Positions 10,746 to 23,300 are shown, counted from the first letter of the stretch. The stretch: 64,000 nt of DNA from Paragonimus westermani (GCA_008508345.1 QNGE01000738.1:14257-78256); one strand, 5' to 3'. Numbers and translations: made by a program. The notes: generated by a model from the letters alone, not told the origin.

Positions 10746-12314
10746 GAATCTTGCTAGCTTATAGGTTGGAGCCTGCTTGGTTGAAACGATCGGTCTTAAG
10801 GGTATGTTATTGTCGGGGTAGAATCCGATTCCCCGAAAATACCGTTTTATTTGCCGTTGGAAAGGTCTAACTCATTACTGTTTAAAGTCACCTTCATAGT
10901 CGGCACGACCACGTACCACTTCGTCCTTCAAAAGCGTTCTCAGCCCTTGTGCGGAGTCCTGACACCCCGCCTACATGCTCATCTTTTAACTGGGGCATCA
11001 CCGTATTCTCTGGATCGTTGTCTGGTCCAGCTTCTGGTCTTGTTTTCTGATTGGTCACAAACCCCTTAAATATGATCTAGCTTGTGACCGTGTGGTCTTC
11101 AGATGGCGTGGCTTAGGGAGAGCTCTGTCCGGAGGCCAGTCTTTTTTCTGTGTTCGCACGTTGGACTCGGTTGGTTGAGTTGGCCTTGGAGTTACCAATT
11201 AGTCGTGTATACTTCGTAGTTTGTTGCCCATTATCAATGACCGTCGTTCTGTTATCCGCCGTTTCATTAACCGTTATTCGGTTATCTGTTCACGCGCTCG
11301 AAGACAGTAGGTCCAGTTGCAAGAGTTGTCATTGTGAATTTTACTTAGCTCGTGGGATCTTGGAGCAGGATTCTCGGTAAGCTTGGGTTCACACAGGATG
11401 ATTTCACTGATTTTGTTTTGCTTTTTGAGGGTCAACATTTTTCTGTTCAGTTAGTTCCTTAGGGTTTTGATTGAACCCTGCCTTCGTTTAGACGTATAGA
11501 CGGTTGGATCATTGTGCAAATCTTGGGCTTCTGACATAGTCAATTCTGTTCGGTGGGACAATAGCGTTACACTTGTTAGACGGTAGGACAACGGTATTTT
11601 TATCGCTCGTTAACGATTTCATAGCGGATTTCTGACAAAAACTATGGACGTTGCTTGATCTTCGTGATCTGAGCATACCGGTCACTGCTGTCCAAGATTG
11701 TTGGTGGTCGGTGTCATCCAATTGATACCTTTATAATCCCGCTTCAAATGATCCGACGAAGTCAGCATCTGAAGCGTCCCTGGTGTTCACACTAAGGCCT
11801 TTGAGCAAAACCGCTCTCTGCTCATTCGTCACTTGGTGATTGAACACGTTATGGGTCCGCTCAGTTGTGAATTGTGCTGGGCCATATGTCCGTCCAAACC
11901 TCGGGTTCGACTTCCTTCGTTGCTTGGAACGATTGTGGTTGCTATCACTTCCAGTAGTCTGGACGTTACTGTGCATATATATATATATATCAATGAGAAT
12001 GACTGCAGCTGAGGTAGCATATTTAAAGTAATCGAAAAAGGGGGCGCACACTGAGTGGTGAACGATTTATTGTGACGTTTCAAATCCACGCTAGAATCCG
12101 TTATCAAACAAATAAATGTGTCGGAACGAGATTGTTCTGCCGCTCACCGTATCTGCCTGTCGACAGATATATATATATATATCATCAACACAGCCATCCT
12201 GTTTTCTTCCTTAGTGTTAAGTGATGGGAGATTTGTAGTTCATATGAGCTGAAGATGTCCGACGGGTGATCGTAGCCCTCATTTTCTGACTTTCCAGCCA
12301 GCCCTGATTTGTTG
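10746..12314. other. Mostly anonymous; SINE scrap and AT tracts
   Basis: At 11511-11560 a degraded piece matches the 5' extension and A-box side of SINE family B (AAATCTTGGGCTTCTGACATAG, then CGGTGGGACAAT). AT dinucleotide tracts lie at 11975-11990 and 12167-12182. Bases 10880-11060 may belong to the 5' region of Penelope-like element 1, but I cannot prove it. No host exon was recognised. Confidence 0.4.
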
Positions 12315-12452
12315 GAGCTCGTCAGTAGTGTATACCTTTGCCACGGCCTGGACTAGAACTCTGGCCAAGCTTTCATGAAGGAGCGATGTTGCCTACCGTG
12401 CCGTTAACGTCTCATTAGTAGTCGTGTAAACGCTTAACCGCAGTCGCTTGCA
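12315..12452 (-). mobile_element. tRNA-derived SINE, family A, copy 1 (degraded)
   Basis: On the plus strand it starts GAGCTCGTCAGTAG and continues CACGGCCTGGACTAGAACTC, the complement of the family's B-box region. It then runs TGTTGCCTACCGTGCCGTTAAC over the A-box region. It lines up part by part with copies at 15575-15869, 18508-18784 and (plus strand) 49993-50233. The 3' tail of the SINE is missing. Confidence 0.55.
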
Positions 12453-12559
12453 ATTGACGCTGGAGTTGCCCGACTGCCTCAATAATAGACACAATAAGTG
12501 CCCTGTTAACATCTGTTGACGTTGAGGTGTTAGTCCGCAATTGTGAGAAAGCACATTTC

Positions 12560-14570
12560 GTTCTATGAAGAGTGTGTACGATCAAATCAGTTCCCTGGTT
12601 TTATTCAGAACGTTGGCGAAAACGAGGCTGCTAAAAAACGACATCAACATTGTGAGACTATCCAATTCCCGCATCCATCCAGCAATCTTGAAGACTCAAC
12701 GGCAGTTTGCTACTAGTCTCGATTGTCTTTCGCTAATGTTCCGCATGAATTTTGGGAATACTTCCCATTCGATGTTGTCGATAAGGCTCTTTCTGGCTGA
12801 CACGTTGAAACACGTCTGTAATTTTTCATCGTCACAATGCACACGTGCGTATTTGAAAGTGCTATCGCCAGAGCTGAAATTTTGAAACGTGTATTTTTGG
12901 CTGAAGGACTTACGCTGCATTTCACTAGGAAATGTAAATTGGTTTTGGAGTGCATCATAGGCTTCTACGTACGGCAACAGTGCGGCCCAACATCCGAACA
13001 GTATGAATCAACTAAAGAGGATGCAAGACTTCGTTTTCCTCAAACCTGGTGAGGGTTCTGTCCATATCACTATGAATAAGGCGGATTATAGGTGGAAAAT
13101 GAAGCTGTTCTTTATTGATGGACGAAAATTCAAGCCAGATCGCACCTTTAGTCTACAGTTTAAAAAAAACTGATTTCGAGGAAGCTGAAAGTTCTGCTGT
13201 TACCTGTTTACATAACTGAGAATCAGTATAAACAAATGAAGCCATTGGGGACGGGCATCTCGCGGACGAGAGGCTCGCCAAAATGAATATACGATGTACC
13301 GCCTAGACCTATTCTATCCATTGACAACTCGACACACCATAGGCTGACCATATGAACATTCCCATCATAGTTCATGAATACTTTAGTCCCCGTTGTGTAT
13401 TTTTTTAGTGTCGATTTTTTATTTGCAAATATATCCCTGAGTGTAACTTCCGTTTTTTGATCACTTTTATTTTCTACTGGAACAGGCTGTTGTGTTTCTA
13501 TTGCTTACTTTAGAGATCTGGTTCTTTCGTGAGCCTAGAAAATTCGGTCGCTTTTTAACTATACTGCTTACGAGCAGGTTGATGGTGTGGCAGTAGGCTG
13601 CTCATTGAGCCCTACTTCGGCGGATTTATTCTTGGGGATGATTGAAGGACAAAGGTCGAATTCGATTGACAGAAGCACTCTGTACAAGCGATGTATCAAT
13701 GATATGTTAGTTTTCACTGAAGTGACTCACTTCAAACACCTGCGCGGACCTCTCTGACCTCATCCCACTCAAATATAACAGTTTCTTATAGTCAAGAGGT
13801 TGACAGAAGCCTACCGTTTTTCGTCATTTTGATCATTTAGCGTGAATGTTAGAATACAACGCGTGGTGTATCGAAAGACAGCATGAAGTGACTAGTGTTC
13901 TCAATTTTACTTGTTTGTGCTGATGGCACACATGCGTAGCTTTTTCCGAATTCTGTTTCATAGAACTAGACTAATATATACTGATGACAGCATCAGTTAG
14001 GAAGAAGAATCTCTGGATAACGTTTTACTGGCCGTCGGTTATCCAAAAAAGTTTGCAGACATCCATCGTAAGCCGCAGGTGACCATAATTCAAATTGGGA
14101 CTGCTTCCAGAAAGTGCATTTCGTTAGGTATGACTTTCAAATGTGATCCCATAGCAACCGATGTGGAAAAAAAGTTATGATCGGTATTGAAATGTACTCA
14201 CTCGTCAAATGTTCTCCATTCGCATTATCGCTTTCTGTTTCCTTTTGTGAATTAACAGATTATTCTGTCGCTCATCCAGTTTGTCGACTCACACGCTGTT
14301 GCGGTGACAAATGTATTAGATGAACGGACTGGATTTTAAGACAACGGATAGCGGAACACATCCCTGAGTGCTGTAACGCAACAAACCCTAGCAATACAGA
14401 AGTTATGCCGGAACCCGGCGCCTTCCATTGTTAAAACCATCTTTGATACAGGTCACTTGGTTGACCCCTTAAAATCGCTCATTGTGGTGTTACATAATCG
14501 AAACTCAAAGCTGTTGGCATTCGCGGAAGCTGCGATGCGGAACACTTCTGCGCAAGAACGGTACTAACAC
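12560..14570 (+). mobile_element. Penelope-like retroelement 2, degraded, RT and GIY-YIG
   Basis: Readable blocks in order: an N-terminal region in the open frames 12565-12885 and 12837-13052; KPLGTGISRTRGSPK near 13235-13282 with PRPILS following near 13300-13320; DGVAVGCSLSPTSADLFLGMIE near 13578-13648; and a mutated YVDD box reading RCINDMLVF at 13688-13716. Next come the thumb (HMRSFFRILFHRTRLIYTDDS near 13930-13990, then NVLLAVGYPKKFADIH) and a GIY-YIG nuclease remnant at 14282-14375 (CCGDKCIR, then LRQRIAEHIPEC). The aspartate pair is destroyed and many stops interrupt the frame. Its DGVA-G version of the core differs from the APIGSPLS version of element 1, so the two belong to different Penelope-like groups. 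Confidence 0.8.
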
Positions 14571-15574
14571 AGTCAAAATCTTTGCCACGTCTAATTGCTG
14601 TTCTTGCTGTCGTGCCCGTGTTTATATATAATCTGGTTTTATGTATGGGACCGACGAGAATAAAGTGTTAACATTTCGCAACACTTGTCGCTTTTACCGT
14701 ACTGTTGAATTGTTCTGGTAACTTCACCCGACGACACCAGGACTAAGTCGTCTTCTCCAAGTTGAAATCACATGTCAGCAAACTTGTAGAGTGAGATTTC
14801 AACTACTGGTAAGTAGTAGAGGAGTTTTCGGCAACGTGGATTGAACATCAATCACAAGTAATTGCAGCTCTCTTGTTCCCAATACGTTCCGTTACCGTGC
14901 CCCAAACCCGACGTCTAAATCTTAGCCATCCATCCGCCAAACACTTGGTCAGCAGAGCGCACGTTAACTGTCACCCGCGCACTCATCCATCTGCCAACAC
15001 CCAAGGCCACACAAGCCGACATCACGTGCCTCACCGACTTACGCATGGTTGACGCCATCCGTTTCGGATTAGCTTGTCACGGTAAGCGAAGCCAAGGGAC
15101 GCCTACACATAAGACACCACAAATACCTCTAACTATACAAATTAGAGTTCCGTTCACATACCACATACTTAGTAAAAATACGAAAGGCTAAACTTAGGAT
15201 GGGTGTGAGTGAAAGAGTCCGTGATCCAGCCAGCCATTTCTAGCTAACCAGTGTGAAAATGACACTTATCTTTCGAGAACACAAAAAAACGGATGGACCA
15301 CAGTGATTAGATTTAACGCGAAAAGAAATATTTTGAAACCGAGACATGAAGTAGTTCAGTGTAGGAGTGCATAATGGTTGCATGGATCCGGAACAAAAAC
15401 AAAGGTGGATCGCAAAACAACGAGACATTCAAGAAAAGAAAAGGTAGAAGGCCACCATGGTCCAGATTTCTGAACAGGAGAACGAGTGGCCTATCAAACG
15501 ACGGTGGTAGTTCATTCGCTGAGTGGTCCTCGTTCGCATTAACCGATAAACGTGATGCTTACGCATGGAAGTGC
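14571..15574. other. Intergenic, no gene recognised
   Basis: Bases just after 14570 may include the untranslated 3' end of Penelope-like element 2. The stretch 14900-15060 is rich in C/A (CCATCCATC, CCAACACCC). The 85-codon frame at 15374-15631 runs into a SINE and is not counted as a gene. Confidence 0.4.
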
Positions 15575-15869
15575 TTACTGAGTAGTGGGGGATTTTGGTT
15601 TTCATATAAATTGAACACTACTCACAATTGATCGCAACTGCCGCATTCCCATAGACTTTTCAGTCGGTTCCTTACGAAAAAAGCACTAGACTCGAGTTTT
15701 GCTCTTGTTAGAGGTCGTCAGTAGCGCATATTCTCGCCACGACTAGGACTAGAACTCCAGCCTCGTTTTCACGAGACAACTGTGTTGACCAGTGCGTCAT
15801 TGATCACATTAGGCACGACTGATTCATCAAATGTGAACGCCCAACCACTTTCGTTTGTGAATAATGCCA
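15575..15869 (-). mobile_element. tRNA-derived SINE, family A, copy 2
   Basis: This near full-length copy on the minus strand shows the 3' tail (complement of TACTGAGTAGTGGGGGATTTTGG at the low end), the body with the TTGATCGCA-CTGC-GCATTC block, and the GTCAGTAGCGCATATTC block. The tRNA-related head follows: the B-box side reads CACGACTAGGACTAGAACTCC and the A-box side GTGTTGACCAGTGCG on the plus strand. Beyond the head is a further conserved 5' part (ATTAGGCAC, then CGCCCAACCACTTTCG). Bases 15455-15631 of a chance open frame overlap it. Confidence 0.7.
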
Positions 15870-15873
15870 AAAA

Positions 15874-16005
15874 CCAGTCCCTTACTACTCATCAGTAATC
15901 AAAATATTATTCAAGTTAATGATTTCTGCGATACCGGTTTGGAGAGAAGTCATGGTCAAGGGATCATCGATTGAAGTTAGCAAGACAGTTACTGTGTCTT
16001 CTCTC
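15874..16005 (-). mobile_element. Related SINE fragment (family A tail joined to another tRNA-like head)
   Basis: It starts with TACTACTCATCAGTAATCAAAA, the family A tail in inverted orientation. It then matches 29800-29930 over a TAATGATTTC-like stretch and a head region whose minus strand reads like a tRNA B-box area. The copies are diverged, and the boundaries are approximate. Confidence 0.4.
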
Positions 16006-18507
16006 AAAGTGATCGGACAGTCCGATCATCACTAGTTTTCAAAAAGAGCCGACCGGGAATTATATGGGAATGCGACATCTGCGATCAGCTGTGGGTAGTG
16101 TTCAGTTTGCATGAAACTGACTTGGTTGTCAAGTGCGTGAAACACCACAGCTTCTAACGCCGCGCCTCGGAAGACTACACAACACGGACGCAAGCTACAC
16201 CACAACTTCACTGACCGCATCAACGCGATTCGGTCAATTTAACATCGGTGACAAACACACTGTGTACATCACGATTACTGTCATTACTCCAGATATTCCC
16301 TACTGCACGTGAATTCCCCATGGATGACGCATCGCTGCACAATCTATTTTTTAATAGACCACCTGACAGGCCTGCATTCTGCCTTTAACTCTCTGCTGGA
16401 TTCCTGTCCTAATCGAAAAACGTCTACTTACCATTAAATTGTTATCACAAACTCGTCACCCTAGCTCATGGAGGCCTTCTAGGTCTTGCGTCGTCGGCCG
16501 TACTTATTGACCCGAACAATCCATCTGCTATTTAGTTTTGACAAGTGACTTAAATGCGTTTATGGGTTTCACTATTTCAGTCACAACCTCGTGCTATTCC
16601 TGTTTTATTGCTGTTAAGTATCTTAACTGATGTAAACATGCAAAATGTTGCTATCCTCTTGTAAAATTAATGTACTGTTTCAACTATTCAACTTCATAAA
16701 GTCGGTTCAACTTTGCTCGTTGTACCTTCGGAGTTGAAACACGGATCTATCTCTACACGGTTGGAGCCTTACCATGTCAAGGTGACCAAACAAAATTCTA
16801 CATACTAATCGATTCATTCTAAGGAGGGCGTGTGGATTTGGTCAGAGAAGTCTGCTAGTGACTTGTGAGCAGAACGTACAGATATACCAACTGGCACACG
16901 ACAAGTGGCCGCCGCTGATGCTGCCTCGTCCTTCCTTTTCAAACAACCACTTCCAGGGTTACATTATAATCATACCAGCACACTTTTTGACGTGCATCTT
17001 CTAATATCTGCATGCGTTATGTGCAGTCTATCATCTCTCTCTTTTTCCAAGAGATTCGCTGTCGTACTGTGCTCTTGTCGACGAATTCGCCGATTTCCGC
17101 GTGGCTTCCTGAATTCTCAAGAGGTTCTTCCTGATCGCTTTCTACGATGGATGGTACCACTTCAGTGAGCTGCCATGTATTCGTTTCTATTTGCACATAA
17201 TAAACAGGTATGTCACCCGATCATTGCTTATGGTCCTCTACATATTTGCAGCAAACTCCTTGATCCTAAACCAACTTCCCTGATCCAGTGTTATGCTTTA
17301 CTTTCAGGCGAATAGGAAATATCTTTGGTCTGTCTTTTATCATACTGATAGCTCTTTCCTTCCACGGGCCTGAACAGTTCCCAACTTGTTTGCCACCTTT
17401 CTCTCTCTCTCTCCGTCGGGAGTTCCATCGTGGTCATTTGTAAATATAACCAAAACCCGATATCTGTCCACTATCAATATTGGCACCAATACACAAACAT
17501 GCGCGCATTCACTAAGTGATCCTCATGGACATTAACCCACAAGAACATGGCTAAGCTCGCAAACGTCTAAAACAACACAGCTTCTAACGCCTAGCCTCAG
17601 AAGTGAAAGTACGTCAGCCCCACACATTAGCCTATTTCCTATCGTTTCTACGACTATACCTAGTCCAGTTGTGGGCAATAAACCGCAACCATATATACTT
17701 TTTTTGTCAAAAGTAGCACGTAGCAAGCAGTTATTTGCATGTAATTCACAGAATCCCTATTTTACGCACTTTTTAACCAGCCTGTTTCATGTCAACTGTA
17801 CCACCTTCTTCCCTGCTTCCAGTTGGTCACCGGTCTGCGTTCTTACTACCTGCATTTATTTCTTGTTCGGATCTTAACAGCAGAGAATCTCACATTCATG
17901 TTATGGATAGATAAACATTGCACCTTAACTTTTCATTTTGACCAATAAGACTGCATCGACTATGACACAAAGGTCTCTGCGCACACGTACCCTGGCATTG
18001 CGTCAACGTCGGACACGAGATGTCCGTTTGTGGGAGAAAACCTGAGTAATGCAGTACAAACTGACCATTTGCTAATGGTGCCACACAAACCCGAGCACAT
18101 TTTGGATTCTGTTAATGTAACAGACTCCTGTGGATGAGATTGCCGTCAGCCACCTGCGGCATTCACCAAGCTACGATAGTTTAATTCAACCAGATTGAAG
18201 ATGGTGTTTGCACAAGAGGCGAACCCTCGTAAGTGAAAAATGGGAATATGATAGAATTACAGTGCAGGTTTTCTGTTCGCAAAATCACAGTCATATTCGG
18301 AATGGAATTAGTCTATAATCAAACATGGCAGCTGTACGGAGGGAGGGAGCACAACAAAACGACAGGGAAAATGTATATTGTAGCACACGAACATTCAAAT
18401 GTGTTGTAACACTGTTGCCGTACAACGCCAGCAATTTGACAACGTAGCCAGGCTAAGCAGCAGTTACGTAATCGGGAATAGTCACATAAAGCAGCCAAGC
18501 TAGGCGT
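16006..18507. other. Intergenic with a short dispersed repeat pair
   Basis: A 33-35 bp sequence occurs at 16139-16173 and 17569-17603 (AACA-CACAGCTTCTAACGCC, then GCCTC-GAAG), in the same orientation. A second short similarity links about 17480-17520 with 18858-18890 (CACCAA, then GCGC-CATTC). A (CT)n run lies near 17399-17412. No protein domain was recognised; the open frame 16905-17168 has no family features. Confidence 0.4.
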
Positions 18508-18784
18508 TTTCAAGTTGACCATCACTCACATTTGATCGCAGTCTTCGCATTCAGATAGACTTTGCATCCAACCTCCTCCGAAAAAGAGCACTAGACTCGA
18601 GTTTCGCTCTCATTAGAGCTCGTCAGTAATGCATATCCTTGTCACGGCCGGGAGTTGAACTCTGACCATTCCAATCTGGAGGCAACCGTGTTGACCACTG
18701 CGCCGTTGACCTGACATTAGGCACAACCGAATTACCAAATCTGAACGCTCAACCACTCTCGCTTGTGGGCAATGATCATCGGTA
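18508..18784 (-). mobile_element. tRNA-derived SINE, family A, copy 3
   Basis: This is the best copy of the family. Read on the minus strand: a 5' part (GAGAGTGGTTGAGCG, then TGTGCCTAATGTC), then an A-box-like GCGCAGTGGTCAACACGG, then a B-box-like GGTCAGAGTTCAACTCCC. Next come a body with GACGAGCTCTAATGAGAGCG and the 3' block GAATGCGAAGACTGCGATC, ending in TGAGTGATGGTCAACTTG. The tRNA-like boxes suggest pol III transcription from inside the element. The 5' part before the A box is unusual for a simple tRNA SINE. Confidence 0.75.
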
Positions 18785-19948
18785 AGCTAAGCGTTGTTAA
18801 CTTCGCGGTTACAAACGCTCTGGCATGACACTGTTGGTTGAACCTGCAACCCTGTGCACCAACTGTGAACAAACGCGCACATTCGTTAACTCATAACTAG
18901 GCATGCTTCCGATGAGCACTCCACAGACGGCTAGCTTTTATTTCCTCCCAGTTGTTTTAACGAACTTCTTAATCCGAAAGTTGAATTGTATACCCTAGTA
19001 GTTCTGTGTGCTTCCTGGTCCCATAAATGTTCTTCAGTATCAAACTGCGTGCCGTCGGTTACAAACTTCGATCTCCACAAGCAAGTGATGGCGTTTTCGC
19101 CATGTGTCTAGGGTATTTCGGTTAACGGTGTTGTTGGATGATATCAGTCCGGTGTATCTGCGACGTAAAAAATAACAGCAAACAGTTATTCATTATATTA
19201 ACTTAGGCTACCGAACTTTGAATTTGATCGAAAATTGTCGCTGTACATGAGAATGCATCCCCAAATCATAAAACAGCGTTCGTCACTGAAGCTGTGATGG
19301 AAACATTTAACCACAGGGGAGGCTCCTTCAGCGTTATCTTACTTAAGTTAAACCATGGGGATGAATACTTCCTCGTCGCTAAAATTCACAGCTTTCAATT
19401 GATCGCGTTGATAGGCGACATACCATAAACCACTTAACAGGAAGTCCTAGTGTAGATGCATTTTAGTTTCGGTTGCTTTACCATGACAGTCAAGAATCGG
19501 ATGCCGCCAATGATGCCAGTATGTCCGGGTACCGCTTGGCAAAGTAAGTCTTTATCCCGTTCGACGATGTTTCAACATGAACTGAAGTAATTCGTCTTCC
19601 ACTGGGATTTGACATATTATTTGTTCATTGCTGGCTGTCTCGTTCATTATTTTGAAGAGGCACAGGACGACGAAAACACATGAGACGTTTGGAATAGGAA
19701 GAGTGGATACATGCAGTACTGCCTTTAGCAGCAGCAACAGACGGATTCGGGGGAACCGGTTTCTTTTCATACCCGGAAAAAAATAATTTAAACGGTTGAA
19801 TTTTCTAGTTGGTTGATGGATTAATCTGTCGTTTGACTAACTGATAACAGAATATGCCTACGCGTCAATAGCACAATTGTGAGGATGAGTATATAGAAGT
19901 ATATATATTTACACGGAAAGAAAAATGCCAATGCTCCGATTTGTTTAA

Positions 19949-19996
<48 letters not shown>

Positions 19997-20136
19997 TGCT
20001 GGGCTCACTAAGGTCTGTGCTTCCCTGAAGGTGTCTTCAGGAAACGTGCCACTGAAATGTGTACGAAAACTGCCACTTTTTACACAATTTTTAGCAAAAT
20101 TGCCTGCCATTTTACCCAAGGTTGATTACTTTTATT
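18785..20136. other. Intergenic, no gene recognised
   Basis: A minus-strand frame at 19552-19770 begins with ATG and has a leucine-rich N-terminus like a signal sequence (RLLLLLKAVLHV). It has no family match and is only 72 codons, so I do not call it. A long (AT)n run is listed separately. Confidence 0.35.
19951..19992. repeat. (AT)21 microsatellite
   Basis: An uninterrupted run of 42 bases of AT dinucleotide, the longest simple repeat in the window. The (AT)n translation in short overlapping frames on both strands is not coding. Confidence 0.97.
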
Positions 20137-20300
20137 TACTGATGAGTAGTCGGGGATTTGGTTTATTTCCATGTTGAACATCACTCATTTGATCACAGCC
20201 TTCACATTCAGGTAAGCTTTTCGAAAGAGGCTGGCTCGAAATTCCATCTGAATGCGAAGGCTGCGATCAAGTGAGAGTGATATTCAACTTGAAAACTTTA
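20137..20300. repeat. Inverted pair of SINE family A 3' ends
   Basis: Bases 20137-20217 carry a family A 3' end in minus orientation (TACTGATGAGTAGTCGGGG, then GTTGAACATCACTCA and GATCACAGCCTTCACATTC). Bases 20243-20296 carry the same block in plus orientation (CTGAATGCGAAGGCTGCGATC, then GTGATATTCAACTTGAAA). The arms of about 50 bp are separated by only ~25 bp, so the locus can fold into a long hairpin. Neither arm contains a tRNA-like head. A further tail scrap (ACTGATGAGTAGTCGAG) lies at 20400-20420. Confidence 0.7.
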
Positions 20301-23300
20301 ATTTAATTGAATTTTCAGAAATTTTTTAAATGAAGGTATGCCGACTCTTCGGATTTGATTCGCCTGAAGGTCCGGTTAAATTCAACGAAACATTTAGACT
20401 ACTGATGAGTAGTCGAGATTTGGTTGATAATAATTCGGATGGATTGCGAGAAGCCGTCCAACTCAAAGTTGTACAACCTATAACAAGACCAAAACAAGAA
20501 TGCTTAGAACATAAAGAACCGACTAAAATACTTCTGGGGATGAGTGCGATTAGAGTCTTCGTATCTTAAACAAATTAATTCGCATGATCCCGCTTGCCCA
20601 GTTATACCAATTGGTTTTCGGGGTCGTTTGGAGGTGATTGTTAAGATGGACAGTTCCAGATGTATTTCATCTGCAACTTTTGGCTAGGCATACTTCAACT
20701 TAGCAAACTTATAAAAACCCTCAGACTCGCTACGTTTTAGGAAAGTTATTACGGTTTCTAATTTGTGTGTAAGTGGCTTGTAACGTGAGAGCGTGAAGGT
20801 GTGCTTGAAAAATGCTGTTTTATGCAAATCCTTGGCCGGTACGAAATATACCTATAAGCGTGTTTTATTGCAGCTAAAAGAATGCTTAAAGAACAGGATT
20901 AGTTCTTCGTCACATGCGCCAGTAAATCAACCCAGATTCATTAAATTTCAGTTGCACCACCTCTGATATTTGGCTCACCTCTTGAAGGAACACCAAACGT
21001 AGGAAATCTATTATCTAAGCTCTGTTTCAAAACCGAGCACTTCTTTTTCGACAGGCAACTCTCAGGAACCGTATCGACAAGGTGATCATGGCACCAAAGG
21101 ATTCTAATCCAATGATAACCTAAAAAGTCAACATTAGGACTGATTGGATTTTTGACGTGTCAACCCATACTTGAATGCTATGTGTACATATCAGCATTAA
21201 ATCATTTCGGATTCGGTTGAAGTATCGCCCGTAAAATGTTTTTCAGTAGCTCATGGTTAATTCTAGTGAAACAGCATTGTTTAACAATCAAGTGGTAACT
21301 AAACCGCACTGCAGCAGGAACATTTAGGTTGATGGCTTAAAAAATGCCGCTTGTAACTTTTCGGATCTGGTTACTATTTCCTTACAATATAAATAAACTG
21401 ATATCCCTCATCATGCGATATGCCCCAAGGATCCACGTGATTACGTCTGTCAAAGCTCCTTCACTGATCCCATTTCATTGGTGTTCTGCGTTTTCGATGC
21501 AAAGAATGATGTAGAACTGTGAGAAGCAAAAAATTCGCAGACCCACCAAACGTTACAAACCCCTGAAATATATGTTTGATTGACGGCAACAGCAACAGGT
21601 GTATGCCATGACATGCGCCTTCTCGGTTGACTGAATAATATGGTATATTTTCTGCGGAAGAAGAGGAACGAAGTGTCTTGGGGTGCAACCGATTAGTTGA
21701 AATATCTTCCGCGTTCCAAAGAAGACTTCTACTCTTCGCTTAGAGGAATTGAACTTAAAATTTGCAGCGTAGAGTTCATCTGCGGAATCGCATCCTCCTT
21801 GAAATCGCACTGAACCCATCATTTTTTAAATAGTCTACATGAGGCACTTTTGTTGAATCCTATTTATACCCTGAACAGTCGCTGCATTCGAGCTTTAAAT
21901 AATACCGACTTACTTTCCTTGAAACGCAGTTCGGGGAGTTGTGTAGTGGTACAGCAGCTTACCATCATTTTGCATTAAAATTGTTCATTGTTCTCTTGTT
22001 TATTCAAGACCACAGGTTGAACTTCGAATCAACTCCAAAGATGAAAGGACTTTTATTCCTAATGCACTTAGAATTTAGAAATCTTGACCTCCAAAGTGAT
22101 CAGCATTCTACGTTTTCTAATGTTGATAATCAGGAAAACCTTCGACAGTTTAACAACCTTAAAATAAGCTCCGTTCTGCATAAGCATTCACTTATGGAGT
22201 AGGATAGAATGCATTCGAGTTTCATTGCAATTGAGTATGCTGATATATTGACATCCCTTCTGTCGTCCCTAGCAGTGGCCACTGAACGAAACAAATGTCT
22301 CAGATGCTTCTCTATTCAAAAAGTCAGCTTTAGTGCACATTTGCTAGAATTTATAGAGTCTTACTTTGCTTGCTGTGATGTTTCTCCATTTTATTGGGCA
22401 ATTGTTCGTAATTATTCTTAAATCACTCTAGTGCATAGTGGTACTGATTTGAAAAACTACTGTATTAACAGGTTGTTCAATTGACCCCATGTTGACGCAA
22501 GTAACTACGTTTATCGCTGAATTCGCCTTAGTAACCATGTGAACAACACCGATTTTTTTGACTTGACCGAACCGATAACAGTGTACACATCTGAATTAAT
22601 GTGACAATGTGAGCCACTATCGCAGTTACTCGTCGAATTTTTTATGCCCATGTGTGTGGTCATACAAGTATAATGCGGCTACAGTCTGGGTGAGTGGTCG
22701 ACAGATGAAAGATGTTTGAATGCATAACTAGGTGCAATCAACTGTTCGTCTAGGGTGACCAACAAATGTTTAAAACAACTCGCGACTCACATTTGGTTTA
22801 GCTTGAGAAATATCCAAAGCTTGCTATAAAGAAACATGGAGGAAATCGAGTAGCGGTTTGGATGGTACTAAATATGGATTGAGTTCAGGCTAGATGGAAT
22901 GGCCGGTATATGCGGATATCGATCACATACCCCGTTTGGGATCTCTATCATCCGTTTTGTTCACATATGGTTCAGTGCAATACGCATGAGGACCGTAACC
23001 TTTGAGTTTCCCCAAAGTGACAATAACTTAAGCGAACTCTTGAAAATAAAAACTATGTTGACAATGTAATTAGGTCGTACAGGGGGATCGTTATGAGGTC
23101 GAGGGCATGACATTTCAGTAGCGTTTATCTTTTGAACTGTTTTCATGTATAGCTCACAAACATAGGCGATCCTTTTTGTTACATGACTCTTGTATAAACC
23201 GCCCAGCTTCTTCGCAATTTATTTTACCCGTGATGTAACCAGGCTGGCATAACCACTCTTGATGTCGGTGCATAGTAAAGATGTTTATAGAAGAAAGCAT

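Noticed and set aside
20018..20050. Hairpin CCTGAA-GGTGTC-TTCAGG followed by AAACG
   Set aside because: The pairing uses the CTGA bases themselves, so it cannot be a hammerhead core; kept only as a simple hairpin.
19941..20177. Open frames with (IY)n repeats on both strands
   Set aside because: They are translations of the (AT)21 microsatellite.
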